Assembly: GCF_019112545.1 (NCBI RefSeq)
Contig: NW_025064886.1
Span: forward strand, 1,118,490-1,182,489
Direction of reading: 5' to 3'
DNA: 64,000 bases
DNA from: Guyanagaster necrorhizus
Taxonomy: Eukaryota; Basidiomycota; Agaricomycetes; Agaricales; Physalacriaceae
The notes beneath the pieces were generated by a model. The model was not told where the DNA came from. It searched no databases and saw nothing but the letters and a program-made list of their open reading frames with translations. Position 1 is the stretch's first letter. The number at the start of each line of letters is the position of its first letter. Below are positions 32,773 through 46,210 of the stretch, in pieces. Made by a program: the position numbers and the translations under genes.

Positions 32773-35700
32773 GCAATTCCACTGGACTGGCCAATGAACT
32801 TCATGGTGTGCAATCCTTAGCCACTAGTCAGACTAATAGTACCTCTGTAGTTACCTCTATGTCTAAAACACATTTGAATATACCAAGACATACTTCACAC
32901 ACCAAAAAATTGCAAACTCAAGAGCCTGTAGGCTGAACAGGGGCAGAGAGCCCCAAAACTTGGCTCAAACTATTCAAGACCAAATAGACATAGAGGGCCA
33001 TCAGAGATGCTGCAAATAAAGCTGCAGCAAAAGCCATACTCAGGAACTGAGTTCATTAAACCTGAGTTGAAGAAGTCATCAATCAAATGGTAGAAGAGAT
33101 AAAAAAAGCTGAGTGATATCAAGCCTTGGAGTGGCTAGACAAACTCAGAGGACCACAAAAGTTCATCTGGTGAACTAAAACACCTAGATGAGACTTGCTC
33201 GCCAAAGCTCAGATTGAAACTCTCTCATCCTGAACAACATACATAGTAACTGTGCTCATTGACAGTGGATGCACTGAGAGCTCCATCAACCATGCCTTCA
33301 TCGACAAGTACCAACTTCTGACTCGAGCCACAGCTGCTCCAATCTCAGTTTACAACACTGATAGAACTAAGAACCAGGCTGGCTCAATCACTGAATTTGT
33401 GAAACTCAGGCTCACCATTGGAGATCATTCAGAGTGGATCGACCTTGCAGTCACAAACCTCAGGACCAAGAAAGTTTTTCTTGGTCATGACTGGCTGATA
33501 TGTCATAATCCACTTATCAATTGGAAAACCAGACAGATCACATTTGCAAGGTGCCACTGCAGGAAGATCCCATTTGAACTTCCTGATGAGGATCCCAAAG
33601 ATCGGTGGGATGAGGAGATGGAGAATGGAGAAACAATCCTCACAGTGGATCTTCAACAAGAATTGCACATTCATATGATGCATCATGCCAATAACCTAGC
33701 TGCTAAAGCCAATGAACAAAAGGCAGAAAAAACCTTCAAGAAAATAGTACCCAATTAGGCACATGACTTTAAAGACTTGTTTAAAAAAGAGAGTTTCAAT
33801 GAACTACTAAAGCCAAAGCCCTAGGACCACACCATCAAACTAGTTCCAAATGCAAGCACTAATCTAGACTGCAAGATCTACCTGCTTAGCAATCATGAAC
33901 AACAGAAACTCGATAAGTTTCTTGATAAGAACTTATCTAGCAGATGAATACAACCCTCTAAATCCCCTATGGCATCACCATTCTTCTTCATCAAAAAGAA
34001 GGATGAAAAACTCTAGCCAGTCTAAGACTACCAGAAGCTTAATAAGATGACTATAAAAAATCAATACTCTCTCCTATTGATCTCTGAACTAATAGACAAA
34101 CTCCAAGACACTAAATACTATATGAAACTCGATGTCTGATAGAGGTATAACAACATCTATATCAAGGAGAGTGACAAGTGGAAGACAGCATTCAGAACAA
34201 ACCAGGAGCTATTCAAACTAACAGTGATGTTCTTCAGACTCACCAACTCCCTGGCCACATTCCAATGAATGATAAACGACATATTCAAAGATCTCATCGC
34301 CACTAGAAAGATCACCATCTACCTCAACAATATTCTGATCATGTCCAAAACCAAGGGGGAGCACAGAGAGCTAGTATGATAGGTACTGAGCCTTATGAGG
34401 AAGCATAAACTATTTTTCAAAGCTGAAAAATATGAGTTTGAAATACTCGAGATAGAATATTTGGGAGTCATCATCTCTGAAGGGAGCATTTGGATAGATC
34501 CAGTTAAGGTTGCAGGGGTGACAGAATGGCCTGAACCAATCAGAAAAAAGGAACTCCAATCATTTCTTGGATTTACAAACTTCTACCAATGTTTTATTCA
34601 AGACTATAGCAAGGTGGTCCACCCAATGATGCAGCTAACTGATAATGCCCCTTGGAAATAGAACCTCTCTCAGCAAACTGCCTTCAATGACTTTAAGAGA
34701 TGACTAGCAGAAGATGTTATACTCGCTATTCCAACTCAGAAAGAGAAGTTTCAGGTTGAAGCTGACTCAAGCGAGAGGGCTATTAGAGCTATTTTATTCT
34801 AAGAGCAAGACAACAAGTGGTGACCAGTTGCATTTCTGTCGAAAGCACTCACTGTCATGAAACAGAACTATAAAATATACGACAAGGAGCTACTTGCCAT
34901 CATGCTCACTCTTGAAGAATGGTGATACTACTTGATTGAAGCAACTGAGATTTTTGAAATCTGGACTGACCATCAAAATCTCTGATATTTCTGACAACCA
35001 CAGAAACTTAATTGCTGACAGGTGAGATAGGTTACGGAATTAAGCCAGTATCAGTACACGCTCTATCATAAAGCAGGGACCACTAACAAAAAGGCTGACC
35101 TGCTCAATCAGAGGGCAGACCACAACCAAAAAGGAGCTGACAACAAAAGTGTAACACTATTATGCCCTGAACATTTCAGAGCCATGATGATGCCAATAGA
35201 GAAAGAGATTCACAAGTGTATAAAGAGTGCAACTCATAATAGCTATAAATGGAACCAGCAGATCGCCCTCTCCCTTAACCACAAATGAGGGATAATAAAG
35301 GAAGGAGAGATGATTCATTATGATGGACATATCTATATCCCACAAGATCAGAGACTTCAAGGTGAAATTATTGCTATCTACCATGACTACACCACTGCTG
35401 GCCACCCTGGCATCACCAAAACCAAAGAGTTAGTATTATGAGAATACTGGTGGCTCAAAATGAGCAGCAATATAACCACATATGTCAAAGCCTGTGAGAT
35501 CTGTCAATAAGGAAAGGCATCAACACAAGCTCAAGCTACTCTCTTACACCCAAATGAAGTCCCAACTTCCCTATGAACATATATCTCTGTTGATATGATC
35601 ACTGGACTACTTGAGTGCAATGGATATGATGCAATCATTATCATCATTGATTGCTTCTCAAAAGTGATCATCTCAATTGCTTGCTCAACCAAATTAACTT

Positions 35701-35849
35701 TAGAAGGTTGGGCCAAAATCCTATGAGATGAGGTCTATGCAAAATATAGTATGTCACAAGTTGTCATCTCAGACAGGAGACCACAATTTATGTCAAAATT
35801 TCTCAATGACCTTTATCGCCTCCTATGAATCAAGCACAGTGCCTCCACT
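32770..35849 (+). pseudogene. element G: Pol, first part
   Basis: Protease region (LIDSGCTESSIN at about 33260, catalytic triplet kept), RT with YLNNILIM in place of YLDDILIM (both catalytic Asp changed to Asn), RNase H with VEADSSERAI, and integrase through VDMITGLLECNGYDAII to the point where element D was inserted (CASTC at 35849). Numerous TGA, TAG and TAA codons. Confidence 0.8.
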
Positions 35850-36281
35850 TGTTAAGCCCAAGCATCACATGGACAGATACATGTGATAAACAGATGTTCC
35901 TTTGCACTTCGAGGAATCACCTGAGTCCACTTTAAGTATATCCATGGATTGTGACCCAAGGTCAGACGTTGACTCGAGGTAGAATGGTGTGTATAAACTT
36001 TAGCTCGAAGCTGGGGTATCCCAGCAAGAGCATTGGTCTTAAATACTGTACAGACATCTCTAATTATATCGCTACTTATTATGTCTATCTGTGTCCATTG
36101 TGCTCTTTGTCCTTGAGCATCGTTACTGCGCATAAAAGGATGGTTGTGTGTCATCCAGCTCGGTTGTCAGGATGACTTGATAGGTGGGTTAATTGTGCTG
36201 ACTAAGTTCTCCCATGGTCTCATACTTCTGACCAAGCATAAATAGGGGTAAAAGGACAATGAAAAGGGAAAAATCGTAACA
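35850..36281 (-). repeat. element D 3' LTR
   Basis: TGTTAAGCCCAAGCATC at 35850 to AAAAATCGTAACA at 36281. It contains TTAGCTCGAAGCT around 36000, the partner of the primer-binding site. Confidence 0.9.
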
Positions 36282-36314
36282 TTACCCCCTGCTTAAGACC
36301 ATCGTCCTGATGGC

Positions 36315-39300
36315 TTAATTTAGGGATAATTCATAGTCATATATGGTATTGTCAGCATTCATATATTTCTCATTTATCCATTGATTGGATTCTGTCCTGT
36401 AACCCTTCCAGCTGACGAGATAGTCGACAGTTGTGGTCATGCCATCTCTGTGGACTTTAATTTTTCAGAGCCTGTGATTCAGGATTTGATCAATTTCATA
36501 ATGTTCCTCATCGTCGATTAGGTCAGGGGGAGGAGGTGGTGGTTGTTCCTGATTGGAAAAAGCAGAGGCAACATATGGAGTCAGAAGGGATTCGTTGAAT
36601 ATGTCATGTACCTTCCAGCTGTTTGGTAGCCGCAGTTTATAGGTGGCTTTGCCGACTTTCACCAGGATAGGGAAGGGGCCTGTGCATTTGTCAGCGAGTT
36701 TTTGCTTTAGTCGGGGCAGATGGAGGTTAGTGGTGTCGAGCCAGACTTTGTCGTTAATCTGGTATGTGTGCACGAGGCAGTGGTGTTTGTCATACTGTCT
36801 TTTTATAGTTGACACCGCCTTCTCGAGTGCTTTTTTTGTTTCAGCATGAATTTTTTCCATGGTTGTGGCGAAGTCTGTAGATGCGGGTGTCGTCGTTTTA
36901 TAGTGAGTCGTTTGGGTGACATGTGAGTGTCTCCCGTGATTAACAAAAAAGGGTGTCTATCCTGTGGTGGAATGTACCCTGTTGTTGTGTTGGAAGGCGG
37001 CGAGTGCCAGCCATTCAACCCAGTCATCCTGTCAGTAGTTGATAAATAGGCGAAGATATTTTTCAACTTCTTGGTTTGCATGCTCAGTTTGACTGTCAGT
37101 TTGTGGGTGATATGCAGTCGATGCATTTCATTTGATATGTAGTAGTTTGTATAGATCATCAAGAAACTTTGAGATGAATTGCAGTCCACAGTTGGAGATG
37201 ATCACTTGGGGCATCCCGTACTTGGTGTATACTTCATCTTGTAGGATCTTGGCCCATCCTTCCAATGTTAACTCTGTTGAACATGCAATCGGGATGATCG
37301 CCTTAGAGAAGCGGTCTACTATGACAAGAATGGCGTCATAGCCATTACAGTCCAGTAGTCTGGTAACCATGTCCACTGAAATGTGGGTCCATGGCTGTGA
37401 TGGTATCTCGTTCAGGTAAAGTGGAGCTGCTTTGGGCTGTGTGGACGCCTTTTCCCATTGGCACATTTTGCAGGCCTTGATGTATGACGTAATGTCATTT
37501 TTGAGTTTGGGCCACCAATAGTTTCGCAGGATGAGCTCTTTTGTCTTGGCGATTCCAGGGTGTCCTGCTGTGGCATGATCGTGGCATATTGCAATGATTT
37601 CTCCATGTAGGCTTTGGAGTCGTGAAATGTAGATCCTTCCATCGTATCAGATCATCCCCTCCTCTTTTGTCATCCCTCATTCATGATTGAGTGAAGCAGT
37701 GATTCTCTGATCCCACCTATGTACGTCTCGGGTCGCACTTCGGATGCGCTCATGGATTTCCTTCTCTGTTAGCATGATTAGTGCCCAAAAGTGTTCTGAA
37801 CGGAGGATTGTAACTCCCATAGTCGTTTCCTCCCTGATTGTGGTCTGCATGGCGAGAGAGGAGGTCAGCCTTTTTGTTAGCAACCCCAGCTTTGTGGTGG
37901 AGAGTGTATTGGTATTGGGCAAGCTTAGTAACCCATTGGGCTTGTTGTCGGTTCAGTTTCTGTGGCTGGCAGAAGTACCTAAGGTTTTGATGATCCGTCC
38001 AGATTTCGAAAACAGCGGTTGCTCCAATCAAATAGTGTCGCCACTCCTCCAGGGCGAGCATTATCATGAGCAATTCCTTATCATAGATTTCATAGTTCCT
38101 TTCTGTTATGGTGAGTGCTTTGGAGAGGAAGGCGACTGGGTGCCACTTCCCATTCTGCTCTTGGGATAGTACTGCTCCTATTGCCCTGTCACTTGAATCA
38201 GCCTCCACCCGGAACTTTCCTTCTTGGGATGGAATGGCGAGGACTACGTCCTCCACCAGGCATCGTTTTAAGTCTTCGAAGGTGAGTTGTTGCAGGCTTC
38301 CCCATCCCCATAGGGCATTGCCGGTGAGTTGCATCATGGGATGAACAATTTTGCTGTAGTCCCTGATGAACCTTCTGTAGAAGTTGGTAAAACCAAGGAA
38401 GGACTGTAGTTCCTTCTTTTTGGTTGGCACCGGCCAGTCTACTACCTCTGCCACTTTTATCAGGTCCATTTGAATGCTCCCCTCACTAATGATTACTCCA
38501 AGGTACTTGGTTTCTAGTATCTCGAATTCACACTTCTCTGCTTTGAGGAATAATTTGTGCTTCCTCATGAGAGCTAGTACCTGTCGAACCAGGCTTGGAT
38601 GCTCTTCCCTGGTTTTGGACATGATAAGGATGTCGTCTAGATAAATGGTAACCTTCCCAGTGGCGATGAGGTCTTTGAAGATGTCGTTCATCATCCATTG
38701 GAAGGTGGCTGGAGAGTTGGTCAGACCAAAGAACATTACTGTTGGTTCGAACAGTCCTCGGTTGGTCCTGAACATGGCCTTCCATTCATCTCCCTCCTTT
38801 ATCCAAACATTGTTGTATCTCCAGCAGACGTCAAGCTTGGTGTAGTATTTGGCCCCTCAGAGTTTGTCCATCAATTCCGAGATCAGCAGTAATGGATAAC
38901 AGTTCTTGATGGTCATTTCATTTAGTTTGTGATAGTCCTGAACAGGCCAGAGTTTGCTGTCTTTCTTTTTTACAAAAAAGAAAGGGGAGGCCATAGGGGA
39001 TTTAGATGGTCAGATCTGTCCTGAGGATAGGTTTTCTTCCAAGAACTTATCAAGTTCTTGCTGCTCCTGGTTACCGAGGGGGTAAGTTTTACAGTCCAGA
39101 TTCGCATTAGCATTAGGGATCAGCTCGATCGCGTGATCCCAGGGTTTTGGGCATGGGAGTTCATCAAAACTCTCCTTTTCGATAATCGCATGCTCACTCC
39201 GGTATCATCTCCTCAAATGTCCTTTCCTCCTTTCCTTTGTTGGCCTTGGCTGCCAGGTTGTTGGCATGGTGTACTGCCCGAATATGAATCTCCTTTTGCA

Positions 39301-40160
39301 AGTCGACCATTAGAATGGTTTCACCATCCTCCATCTTCTCATCTCACCTGTCCTCTGGGTCTTTGTCAGGTAATTCATACAGAATTTTCTGACACTGGCA
39401 TCGTGCGAATGTAAGTCGTCCGGTCTTCCAATTAATGAGCAGATTGTGTCAGATGAGCCAGTCGTGCTCTAGGAACAGTTCCTTAGTTCCGAGGTCCATG
39501 ACGGCCAGATCGATTTGCTCAGAATGATCCCTGATGGTCAGTCGGAGTTCAACGAACTCCATGATCAACCCAGCTTGGTTTTTTGTTTTGTCAGCGTTAT
39601 ACACTGGGATAGGTGCAGCAGTGGATCTGGTGAGAAGTTTGTGCTGACAGATGAAGGTTCGGTTGATGGAGCTGCCGGTACATCCACTGTCGATCAGAGC
39701 AGTCACTGAGTGTATGGTCCAGTTGGTCAGAGTCTCGATCTGAGCCTTGATGGTTAGGTTCCTCTCTGGGGTTTTAGTTCGTCCAGCCATTCCAATGCTC
39801 AGCTTCGTTCTGCCCTTCTCAACCCATCTATGGCTTCGGTGGTGACTTCTCCTGTTCTGGTCCAATGTATCCACCTGTGTAAGATGGCTTTTGCCATACT
39901 TTCATCTACCGCTTCTTTGATGGTCCTCCACGTCCATTCGGTCTCGAACAGTTTGAGCCAGTGTTTGAGGCTCTCTGCCCTGGTTCAGCCCGTAGGCGCT
40001 TGAGTCTTTTCTTGCGACTCGCTAGGGTGTGCATTGATTTCTCATGGTATATTTGAATGTATTTTTTCTGCTGTAACTATAGAGGTATCATAAGTTTGTA
40101 CAACAGTAGGGGCCTGCACACCGTAGAGTCCTTCGGCCGATCCAGTAGAGTCGCTCACTG
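36315..40160 (-). pseudogene. element D Pol
   Basis: Family order is complete: protease ALIDSGCTGSS, RT with YLDDILIM (intact active site), RNase H VEADSSDRAIGAVLS, integrase with VDMVTRL, NQE-type core region and WKVHDIFNESLLTPY, then TGA (NHRL-stop-KIKV) and a chromodomain with SWKGYRTESNQWI to a stop at 36317-36315. Breaks include a shift around 39180 that removes the segment equivalent to FEKESFDEL...PEWA, and a few TGA/TAG codons. Confidence 0.85.
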
Positions 40161-43100
40161 GTCGGCCCTGTCTTTTACTTCCTCGATCTTTGTCTCCTTT
40201 CTAAGTTTCTCATCTTCCTTCTGCAGTTCTGCGATTTGTGCTTGAATATCTTCATGGGTCTGCTTCTTCTTTGGGCAGTCCTTGGCCATGTGACTCTTCT
40301 GCCCACAGTTAAAGCACTTGCCTTCTTTCTTTAGGCGGTCAATGTCCATTGGCTTCCCAGTTCCGGTGTAAGTCGTTCCGGTTCCCATTTTTTGACTTCT
40401 ATAGCTAGGCGTTTGAGAGGGTCCCGATGATTTCCCAGCAGTTTACCCTGGCTTGTTCAGGGTTGGTGGGGCCAGCTTTTTGGAGTATTCCTGCAGTGTT
40501 GACACCTCCGCTTTCTGCCTTTGTCACTTCTTGTACATCTCGATGATCCTTTCCTTCCATTCGTCATATCCCACAGGCATTAACATTTTAATGCCCATAG
40601 CTGAGATCATCATGAGGTACGAGGAGGGGACTCCTCGTTTGAGCGCCTCTACCATTCTTCCATCATTTGCAGTGTCTTCCCTGATTCCTGTGAGCTTGGC
40701 AAGTCGTTCCAGCTCATCGAAGTAATCTGTTGCCACCTTATCTCCCATCTTGTATTCCTTGATCTTCTGTTTATGTACCTCCTGTACCATGAGATCGATG
40801 AACTTGTCATTTAGCATTCATTTGAACACCGGCCATGAGAGGTATCAGTAGTGCTCCCTAGTGATAGATCGGAAATTCAGAGAGATTAAGATCCACCATG
40901 TTTTGGCCTTATCCTCCAGATAGGAGGTGGCGAACGCAACCTTGTTTATGTCGGTTCCAATATACCCGACGTAGACTTTGAAATACTGTTCGCAGTCTAC
41001 TAAAAACCAATCAATGTCATCAGAGGCCCCTTTGAAGGGGTAAGGCTTGTGAAGGAGGTCGGGATGGCACTGTAAAACGTTGGCATTATGCGGTAATACA
41101 CCTATCGGATTGGGCCACCCATCGAATGGAGGTTGGTTCCATTCCACCAGTGGTCCTGAGAAAGAATGTAACGAGTGGTCATTGGTGACAGGACTGCCTT
41201 TTGGGTTTTCTGCGTAGATGATGACTCCGTCTTACACTGTAAATCCGAGGTGAATGGCTTCGGGATCATCTCGAATGGGTTCTTTCCTGCTTGATTCAGC
41301 TTGATCCAGAGGTGGTTGCCCTCCAAGGAGTCGACTTCCTCTGCTGGTCCAGGGATTTCAGATTTCGGCAGGTTGTTGCCTCGGCCGGTTCCTCGTTTGA
41401 CTAAGCTGTGAAGCCATGCTTCAGATTGAGGGGTTAACATTGGCCCAGCTTCAGATCGAGGGGGCGATATAGACTGCTCGTTTTGGTGGTATAGGTGGAG
41501 TGCATGGCATTGGTGCTAGTAGCCTTAGCTTGTGTTGAGTTTGATATGGGGGTATCGGCATGAGCAGATCCTCTGGATGCCGTCGGCCATACTCTTTCCA
41601 TGCATATTCTGTCGCGGCATACTGCAGAATTCTTTTCTTTTCAGTGTCCTCTGCATACCGATATTCCAGTCCTAAGGATGTCACCTGCCAGCACATGTCC
41701 TGCCATAGAAAGTTCCTTCCCTACTCATACAATTCCTGGTACTCCCTATTTCTTGCTCTTTCTACTTCTTCCCTCAGGGCTTCTTCGTCCGTATCTTCTC
41801 CTACTTGTTCAAGTCATTGACTGCCTGTATATGGATCTTCACTGTCCTTGTCGCTCTCCTCGTCGCCCTCATCCCCGTTGTCCTCTTCCTTGAGGGGGGA
41901 ATGGACAGACTGGTCGTAGATGGATGGTACAGCTGGATAAAGAGTCGTCGGGGATCCTTGTACTGTTTTGGGTGCTGGGTCCGGCTTCCCTATGGTCCCT
42001 GACTCGATGTATGGGAGGGTTTCTGAGCCAACTATAGCGCGTCCCTCCTCGCACTCTCGTCTCCTCCAGTTCTTGGCTATAGAGGCTGAAGTGTTATTGG
42101 AACTCGGAATTAAGGAACTGTTGAGCGACCCTGCTGCTCAGGAATCGCTGGAGGGCCCTGTCAGAGATGTGGGCATTGTCAGGTACTCGGAGCCCATAGG
42201 CTCCGAGAATGGAGTCAGCATCCGAGGAGATAGTGTTGGTTTGGGCAGGGTATTCAGGGGTAGGAGGTCGAGGTCCTCCTGCTCGCCTTCATCTGTCGGC
42301 TTCAATACCAGAGGGTCCTGTCCCTGAGTCTCCTCCTGAGTCAGGCTCCCTAAAAGGGGAACCCGAATCTGTGCAGAGTCCATACCAGCCGGAGGAGGCA
42401 GACCCCAACCACTCAGCCTCTTCTCTTCTCCTCTGTGCTCTTTCTTGTCGGTCGTACTCTGTGGCCTCATACCGCTCTCAGGCTTCTTCTCATACATAGT
42501 CAGCGAGCTCTTCTTGGGTTTGCCTAATCTCCTCCTGTCGGGCTTGGTTCTGCTGCTGCTGCTGTACTGCCTCTTCATAGTTGAAGGGTACTGCAAGGTT
42601 CCAGTCTGGGAATACTCAGTGAATGATTCTGTCTCACACAGCTCTCCCTCTCTCACTGGCTGTCCCGACCTCAGACTCGCTGCCCACATAGAGATATCGA
42701 TAGGAGTCCCTGGCTGTGGAGATGGCAATTTTGATGTTCACATAGTCGGGGTGAATAGTCCTTCCATGCGGGTCATCGACTCTCAGCCTACTGACAGACT
42801 GGCTGGAGCTGGAGTTGGGCTCAGTGGGGGTCTCGGGGGGGTTCTGAGGGGAGTCGGGGCTTTGGTGGGATCTCGCAGCCATCCGAGTGGCATCAAGGGA
42901 GTCCCGAGCATGGTTTCCAATCCCTGAGAGAATTGGAGAGGGGGAATGCTCAGAGGTGGCTGCTGGAGTGATGTTGTCAGGGACCTCCATGGGTTCCTGA
43001 GCGACGTTCATCATCCACAGGTTCCAGAACCCTGTGAAAGCAGGGTGGCAGTTTCTGCTGTTTTATCGAGGGGGGTACTGGGGTCCTTCTTCCTCATGAA

Positions 43101-43190
43101 GGCTCCTCAGATGTGAGTTGCTATTCCCAATTTCTGATAAGAGTCACTCTTGCGGGAAGAAGGATGTTCTGGCAGAGGGGGGGATGTTAT
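40155..43190 (-). pseudogene. element D Gag
   Basis: The frame from the position matching A's AUG at 5819 (here ATA at 43190-43188, G changed to A) to the stop at 40155. It carries DSAQIRVPLLG, the acidic DNGDEGDEESDKDSED, the Gag domain (DIDWFLVDCEQYFKVY), FIDLMVQEVHKQKIKEYK and the knuckle CFNCGQKSHMAKDC. Several stops, mostly TGA. The part above about 42000 overlaps ORF1. Confidence 0.8.
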
Positions 43191-43392
43191 GAAAAGGGAG
43201 GTCGGGGGTTACGTTGCGTAATATTTGTTGAATCTGCTGGAATGCTTGATAGTACCTGACTATCCAAGCTGCTACTGATTGTCATCCGCGGCAGAGGGTG
43301 ATGATGGCGAGAAGTCTGAGCAAGGTTCCGATGATGGAAGCAATGAGCTCAAAGAAGTCGTGATTTAGATTGGCAGTTGTTGCTGAAGGCAT
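41869..43392 (-). pseudogene. element D ORF1 (overlaps gag)
   Basis: AUG at 43392, N-terminal hydrophobic segment as in A, then AISTARDSYRYLYVGSESEV, VQQQQQNQARQEEIRQTQEEL and SDRALQRFL. Because of small length differences after ELEETR, the frame here stays open to 41869, about 60 codons beyond the stop seen in A, which may be incidental. Scattered stops (for example in the coiled-coil region) come from C-to-T or G-to-A changes. Confidence 0.5.
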
Positions 43393-43434
43393 TTGGTTTC
43401 TCAGCACAATTGGGCTTGAGAAAGGGAAGATGAA

Positions 43435-43447
43435 AGCTTCAAGCTAA
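43435..43447 (-). other. primer-binding site (element D)
   Basis: TTAGCTTGAAGCT on the minus strand, one base from the LTR. One transition away from perfect complementarity to the 3' LTR copy of the start-site motif, and two from the 5' LTR copy. Confidence 0.55.
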
Positions 43448-43448
43448 T

Positions 43449-43880
43449 TGTTAAGCTCAAGCATCACGTGGACAGATACACATGATAAACAGGTGTTCCT
43501 TCACACTTCGAGGAATCACCTGAGTCCACTTTAAGTATATCTGCGGGTTGTGACCCAAGGTCAGACGTTGACTCGAGGTAGAATGGTGTGTATAAACTTT
43601 AGCTCAAAGCTGAAGTATCCCAGCAAGAGCGTTGGTCTTAAATACTGTACAGATGTCCCTAATTATATCATTACTTATTATGTCTATCTGTGTCCATTGT
43701 GCTCTTTGTCCTTGAGCATCGTTACTGTGCATAAAAGGATGGTTGTGTGTCATTCAGCTTGGTTGTCAGAATGACTTGATAGGTGGGTTAATTGTGCTGA
43801 CTAAGTTCTCCCACGATCTCATGCTTCTGACCAAGCATAAATAGGGGTAAAAGGACAATGAAAAGGAAAAAATCGTAACA
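43449..43880 (-). repeat. element D 5' LTR
   Basis: 432 bp, TGTTAAGCTCAAGCATC to AAAAATCGTAACA in plus orientation, followed by the TCACT target duplication and the rest of element G. Confidence 0.9.
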
Positions 43881-44687
43881 TCACTGCATACCACCCACAG
43901 ACTGATGGATAAATAGAATGCATCAATCAAGAAGTCGAAAAGTATCTCTGACTTTTTATCAATTACTGATAGGACAACTGGGTAGAGTGGTTGGCTCTTG
44001 CAGCTTTCTAACATAATAACTAAATCCATTTGGTGATGGGAAAAATCTCATTCTTTGTCAACTATAAGCGACACTCGAACATTACCACCACAGAGTGATG
44101 CTGTATTACCATGCCTGCCTCTATAGACTTTGCCTCCACAATAGTCAAGATTCACACTGAAACAAAAGCAGCACTAGAATGTGCCACAGCATTCATGAAA
44201 TCACAATATGACAAACACCATTGCCTCACTCATGCATACTCTTCCCATAATAAAGTATGGTTAGACATCACAAATCTTCATCTACTATGACCCAAATGAA
44301 AACTCACCGACAAGTGCATGGGCTCTTTCTCAATCATTTCAAAGATTGAAGTAAGTACATACAAGCTCAAACTGCTGACTTTCTGGAAAATTCACAATAT
44401 TTTCAATGAGATATTGTTATCTCTATATATAGCACTAGCATTTTCCAATCAGAAAAAACCACTCCCACTACTATCAGACCTGATCAACGATGAGAAACAC
44501 TATGAAATTGATTAGATATTAAACTATAAATTACACAAAATTAAAGCGAAAGGTAGAAGAATGACAACAATAGTCAATTATCTTGTCAGCTAAAAGGAAT
44601 ACAGTCCTGAATCAAATCAATGGATCAACAAAAAAATGATAAATGTGGAAAAAGTAATACACAATTATGAAATATCTCTAAATTAAG
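43881..44687 (+). pseudogene. element G: Pol, integrase end and chromodomain
   Basis: Resumes G's integrase after element D: AYHPQTDG, NQEVEKYL, LALAAF, then NIFNEILLSLYIALAF and a chromodomain with VNYLVS and YSPESNQWINKK, to TAA at 44685-44687. At the position of the TGA shared by A, B and D this copy has CAC (KLHKIKA), so the stop is not ancestral to the whole family. Confidence 0.8.
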
Positions 44688-44719
44688 CCATCAGGATGAT
44701 AGTCTTAAGGAGGAGGTAA

Positions 44720-45176
44720 TATTATGATTTTCCCTTCTTTTTCTTTTCTAAACCTCTATTTATGCTTAACCAAGGCATCAAGAATAAGCACTTAGAATTA
44801 TGGGAGCAGCTTAGTCATTATAACAAGCTGACTTCATTATAGTTTTTCGATGCTACTGACATCTGACAACAAATACACAATCGATCTTTTATGTACAGTA
44901 ATGATGCTCAAGGACAATAGGCATCTAAGACAGAAAAACACACAATAAGTACAAAGTATTAATAGCAAACCATGTATAATATTTAAGAGGGCTCACTCTT
45001 GCTGATAATTCCAGCTTTGAGCTAAAGTTTATAACTACTATTTTACCTCAAGTCAATCCTTAACCTTATGACACACCAATCCAGATATGCAACAAGTGAA
45101 CTCAGCTGATCTCTCAAAGTGTAAAGGGATATCTGTTTATCATATGTATTGGTTCATATGATGCTTAGATCTAACA
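44720..45176 (+). repeat. element G 3' LTR
   Basis: 457 bp, TATTATGATTTTCCC to GATCTAACA, then AGCAG and the gag of element F. Confidence 0.85.
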
Positions 45177-45695
45177 AGCAGGACTGAGGGAATCTCTAGC
45201 ACAGTTATCAATCTCAAGGGTTCGAGAGGTTCTGGAAGGGTCAAGAGAGGGAGACTGCTGAAAGAAGTCTGCTGGAAGGTCCTTATCTTTGTGGTCAGAG
45301 GTGATAGTTCACTGCCAAGAATTTCTGAATCCTGTGAGGCAATTGTTGCTATTTCTGCTGACTGGTCGAGAGGAGTATTGGTGTCCTTCTTCTTGATTGT
45401 GCCTCTAATGCAAGCCACTAGACCTGGCTTTGGGTAGGGGGCTTGTTGGGAGCTGATGGGATGTTCATCGAGAGTCAGAGATATTATAGAGGGAGAGGTC
45501 AGAGGTTATATTGCTTAGAATTTGTCAGATGTGTTGAAACTCATTGTAATGTCTGATTACCTAGGCAGTGATTGAATAGCATCTCTGGCATAGCTGAATG
45601 ATCACCAATAATCCTAATAATATTCTGATGATAGAAAAAAAGAGTTCAAAGAACTCTTAATCAAAGTTTGGGTCTGATAGGATAACAGAGAGCAT
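45177..45695 (-). pseudogene. element F: 5' end (ORF1 start, overlapping gag)
   Basis: The AUG at 45695 opens ORF1 with FFEL and the hydrophobic segment. The gag frame covers KKKDTNTPLDQSAEIATIAS, the counterpart of A's RKKDPNTPLDDTTETATLLS. The reading continues at 29121 once element G is removed. A decayed primer-binding site (AGCTTCAAGCTGA, plus orientation) is at 45737-45749. Confidence 0.7.
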
Positions 45696-45750
45696 ATGGT
45701 TTCTCAGCACAATTGGACTTGAGAAAGAGAAGAGAAAGCTTCAAGCTGAT

Positions 45751-46210
45751 TGTTAGACTCAAGCATCACATGAACAGATACACATGATAAATAGTCTAGT
45801 CTCTTCACACTTTGAGAGATTAGCTGAGTCCACTGATATGTAATCTGATCAATATGTCACAAGATCTGAAGGATTAGCTCAAGAGTAGAATGAGATGAAT
45901 AAACTTTAGCTCAAAGCTGAGGATTATCAGTGAGAGCAAGCTTTCTTAAATACCATATAGGCATTGTCTAAATATACTACTCCTAATTATGTGTTGTCAA
46001 GTCCTTTGTGCCTATTGTCCTTGGGCATTGTTATCATATATAAAAGGATGATTGTGTATCATTAGGCAGTATTATCACATTGAAAGACAACAACAGACTT
46101 GGCTAGTTGTGATGACTAAGCACTATCCTATAATCTTAAGCACCTGTGTTAGTGCTCTGACTAAGCATGAATAGGGGTTAAAGTCAAGAAAAAGATGAAA
46201 AATTGTAACA
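45751..46210 (-). repeat. element F 5' LTR
   Basis: 460 bp, TGTTAGACTCAAGC to AAAAATTGTAACA in plus orientation. Its outer flank (TGAAG) lies inside another LTR of the family. Similar to the LTR at 112-569. Confidence 0.85.

Larger units (their letters stand above)
35850..43880 (-). mobile_element. Ty3/gypsy chromovirus D
   Basis: Full-length minus-strand element of 8031 bp with 432-bp LTRs (35850-36281 and 43449-43880). The flanks CCACT (35845-35849) and TCACT (43881-43885) form a target duplication with one transition, in the integrase of element G. It is intermediate in decay between A/B and the AT-rich copies. Its LTR subfamily is the same as the solo LTR at 1096-1526. Confidence 0.9.
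29122..45176 (+). mobile_element. Ty3/gypsy chromovirus G (interrupted by element D)
   Basis: Plus-strand element with 457-bp LTRs at 29122-29578 and 44720-45176. The flanking AGCAG at 29117-29121 and 45177-45181 is a perfect target duplication. Internal sequence is 29579-35849 and 43881-44719, split by element D. It is strongly AT-shifted and full of stops. It still shows ORF1, Gag, Pol and chromodomain in the family order. Confidence 0.88.
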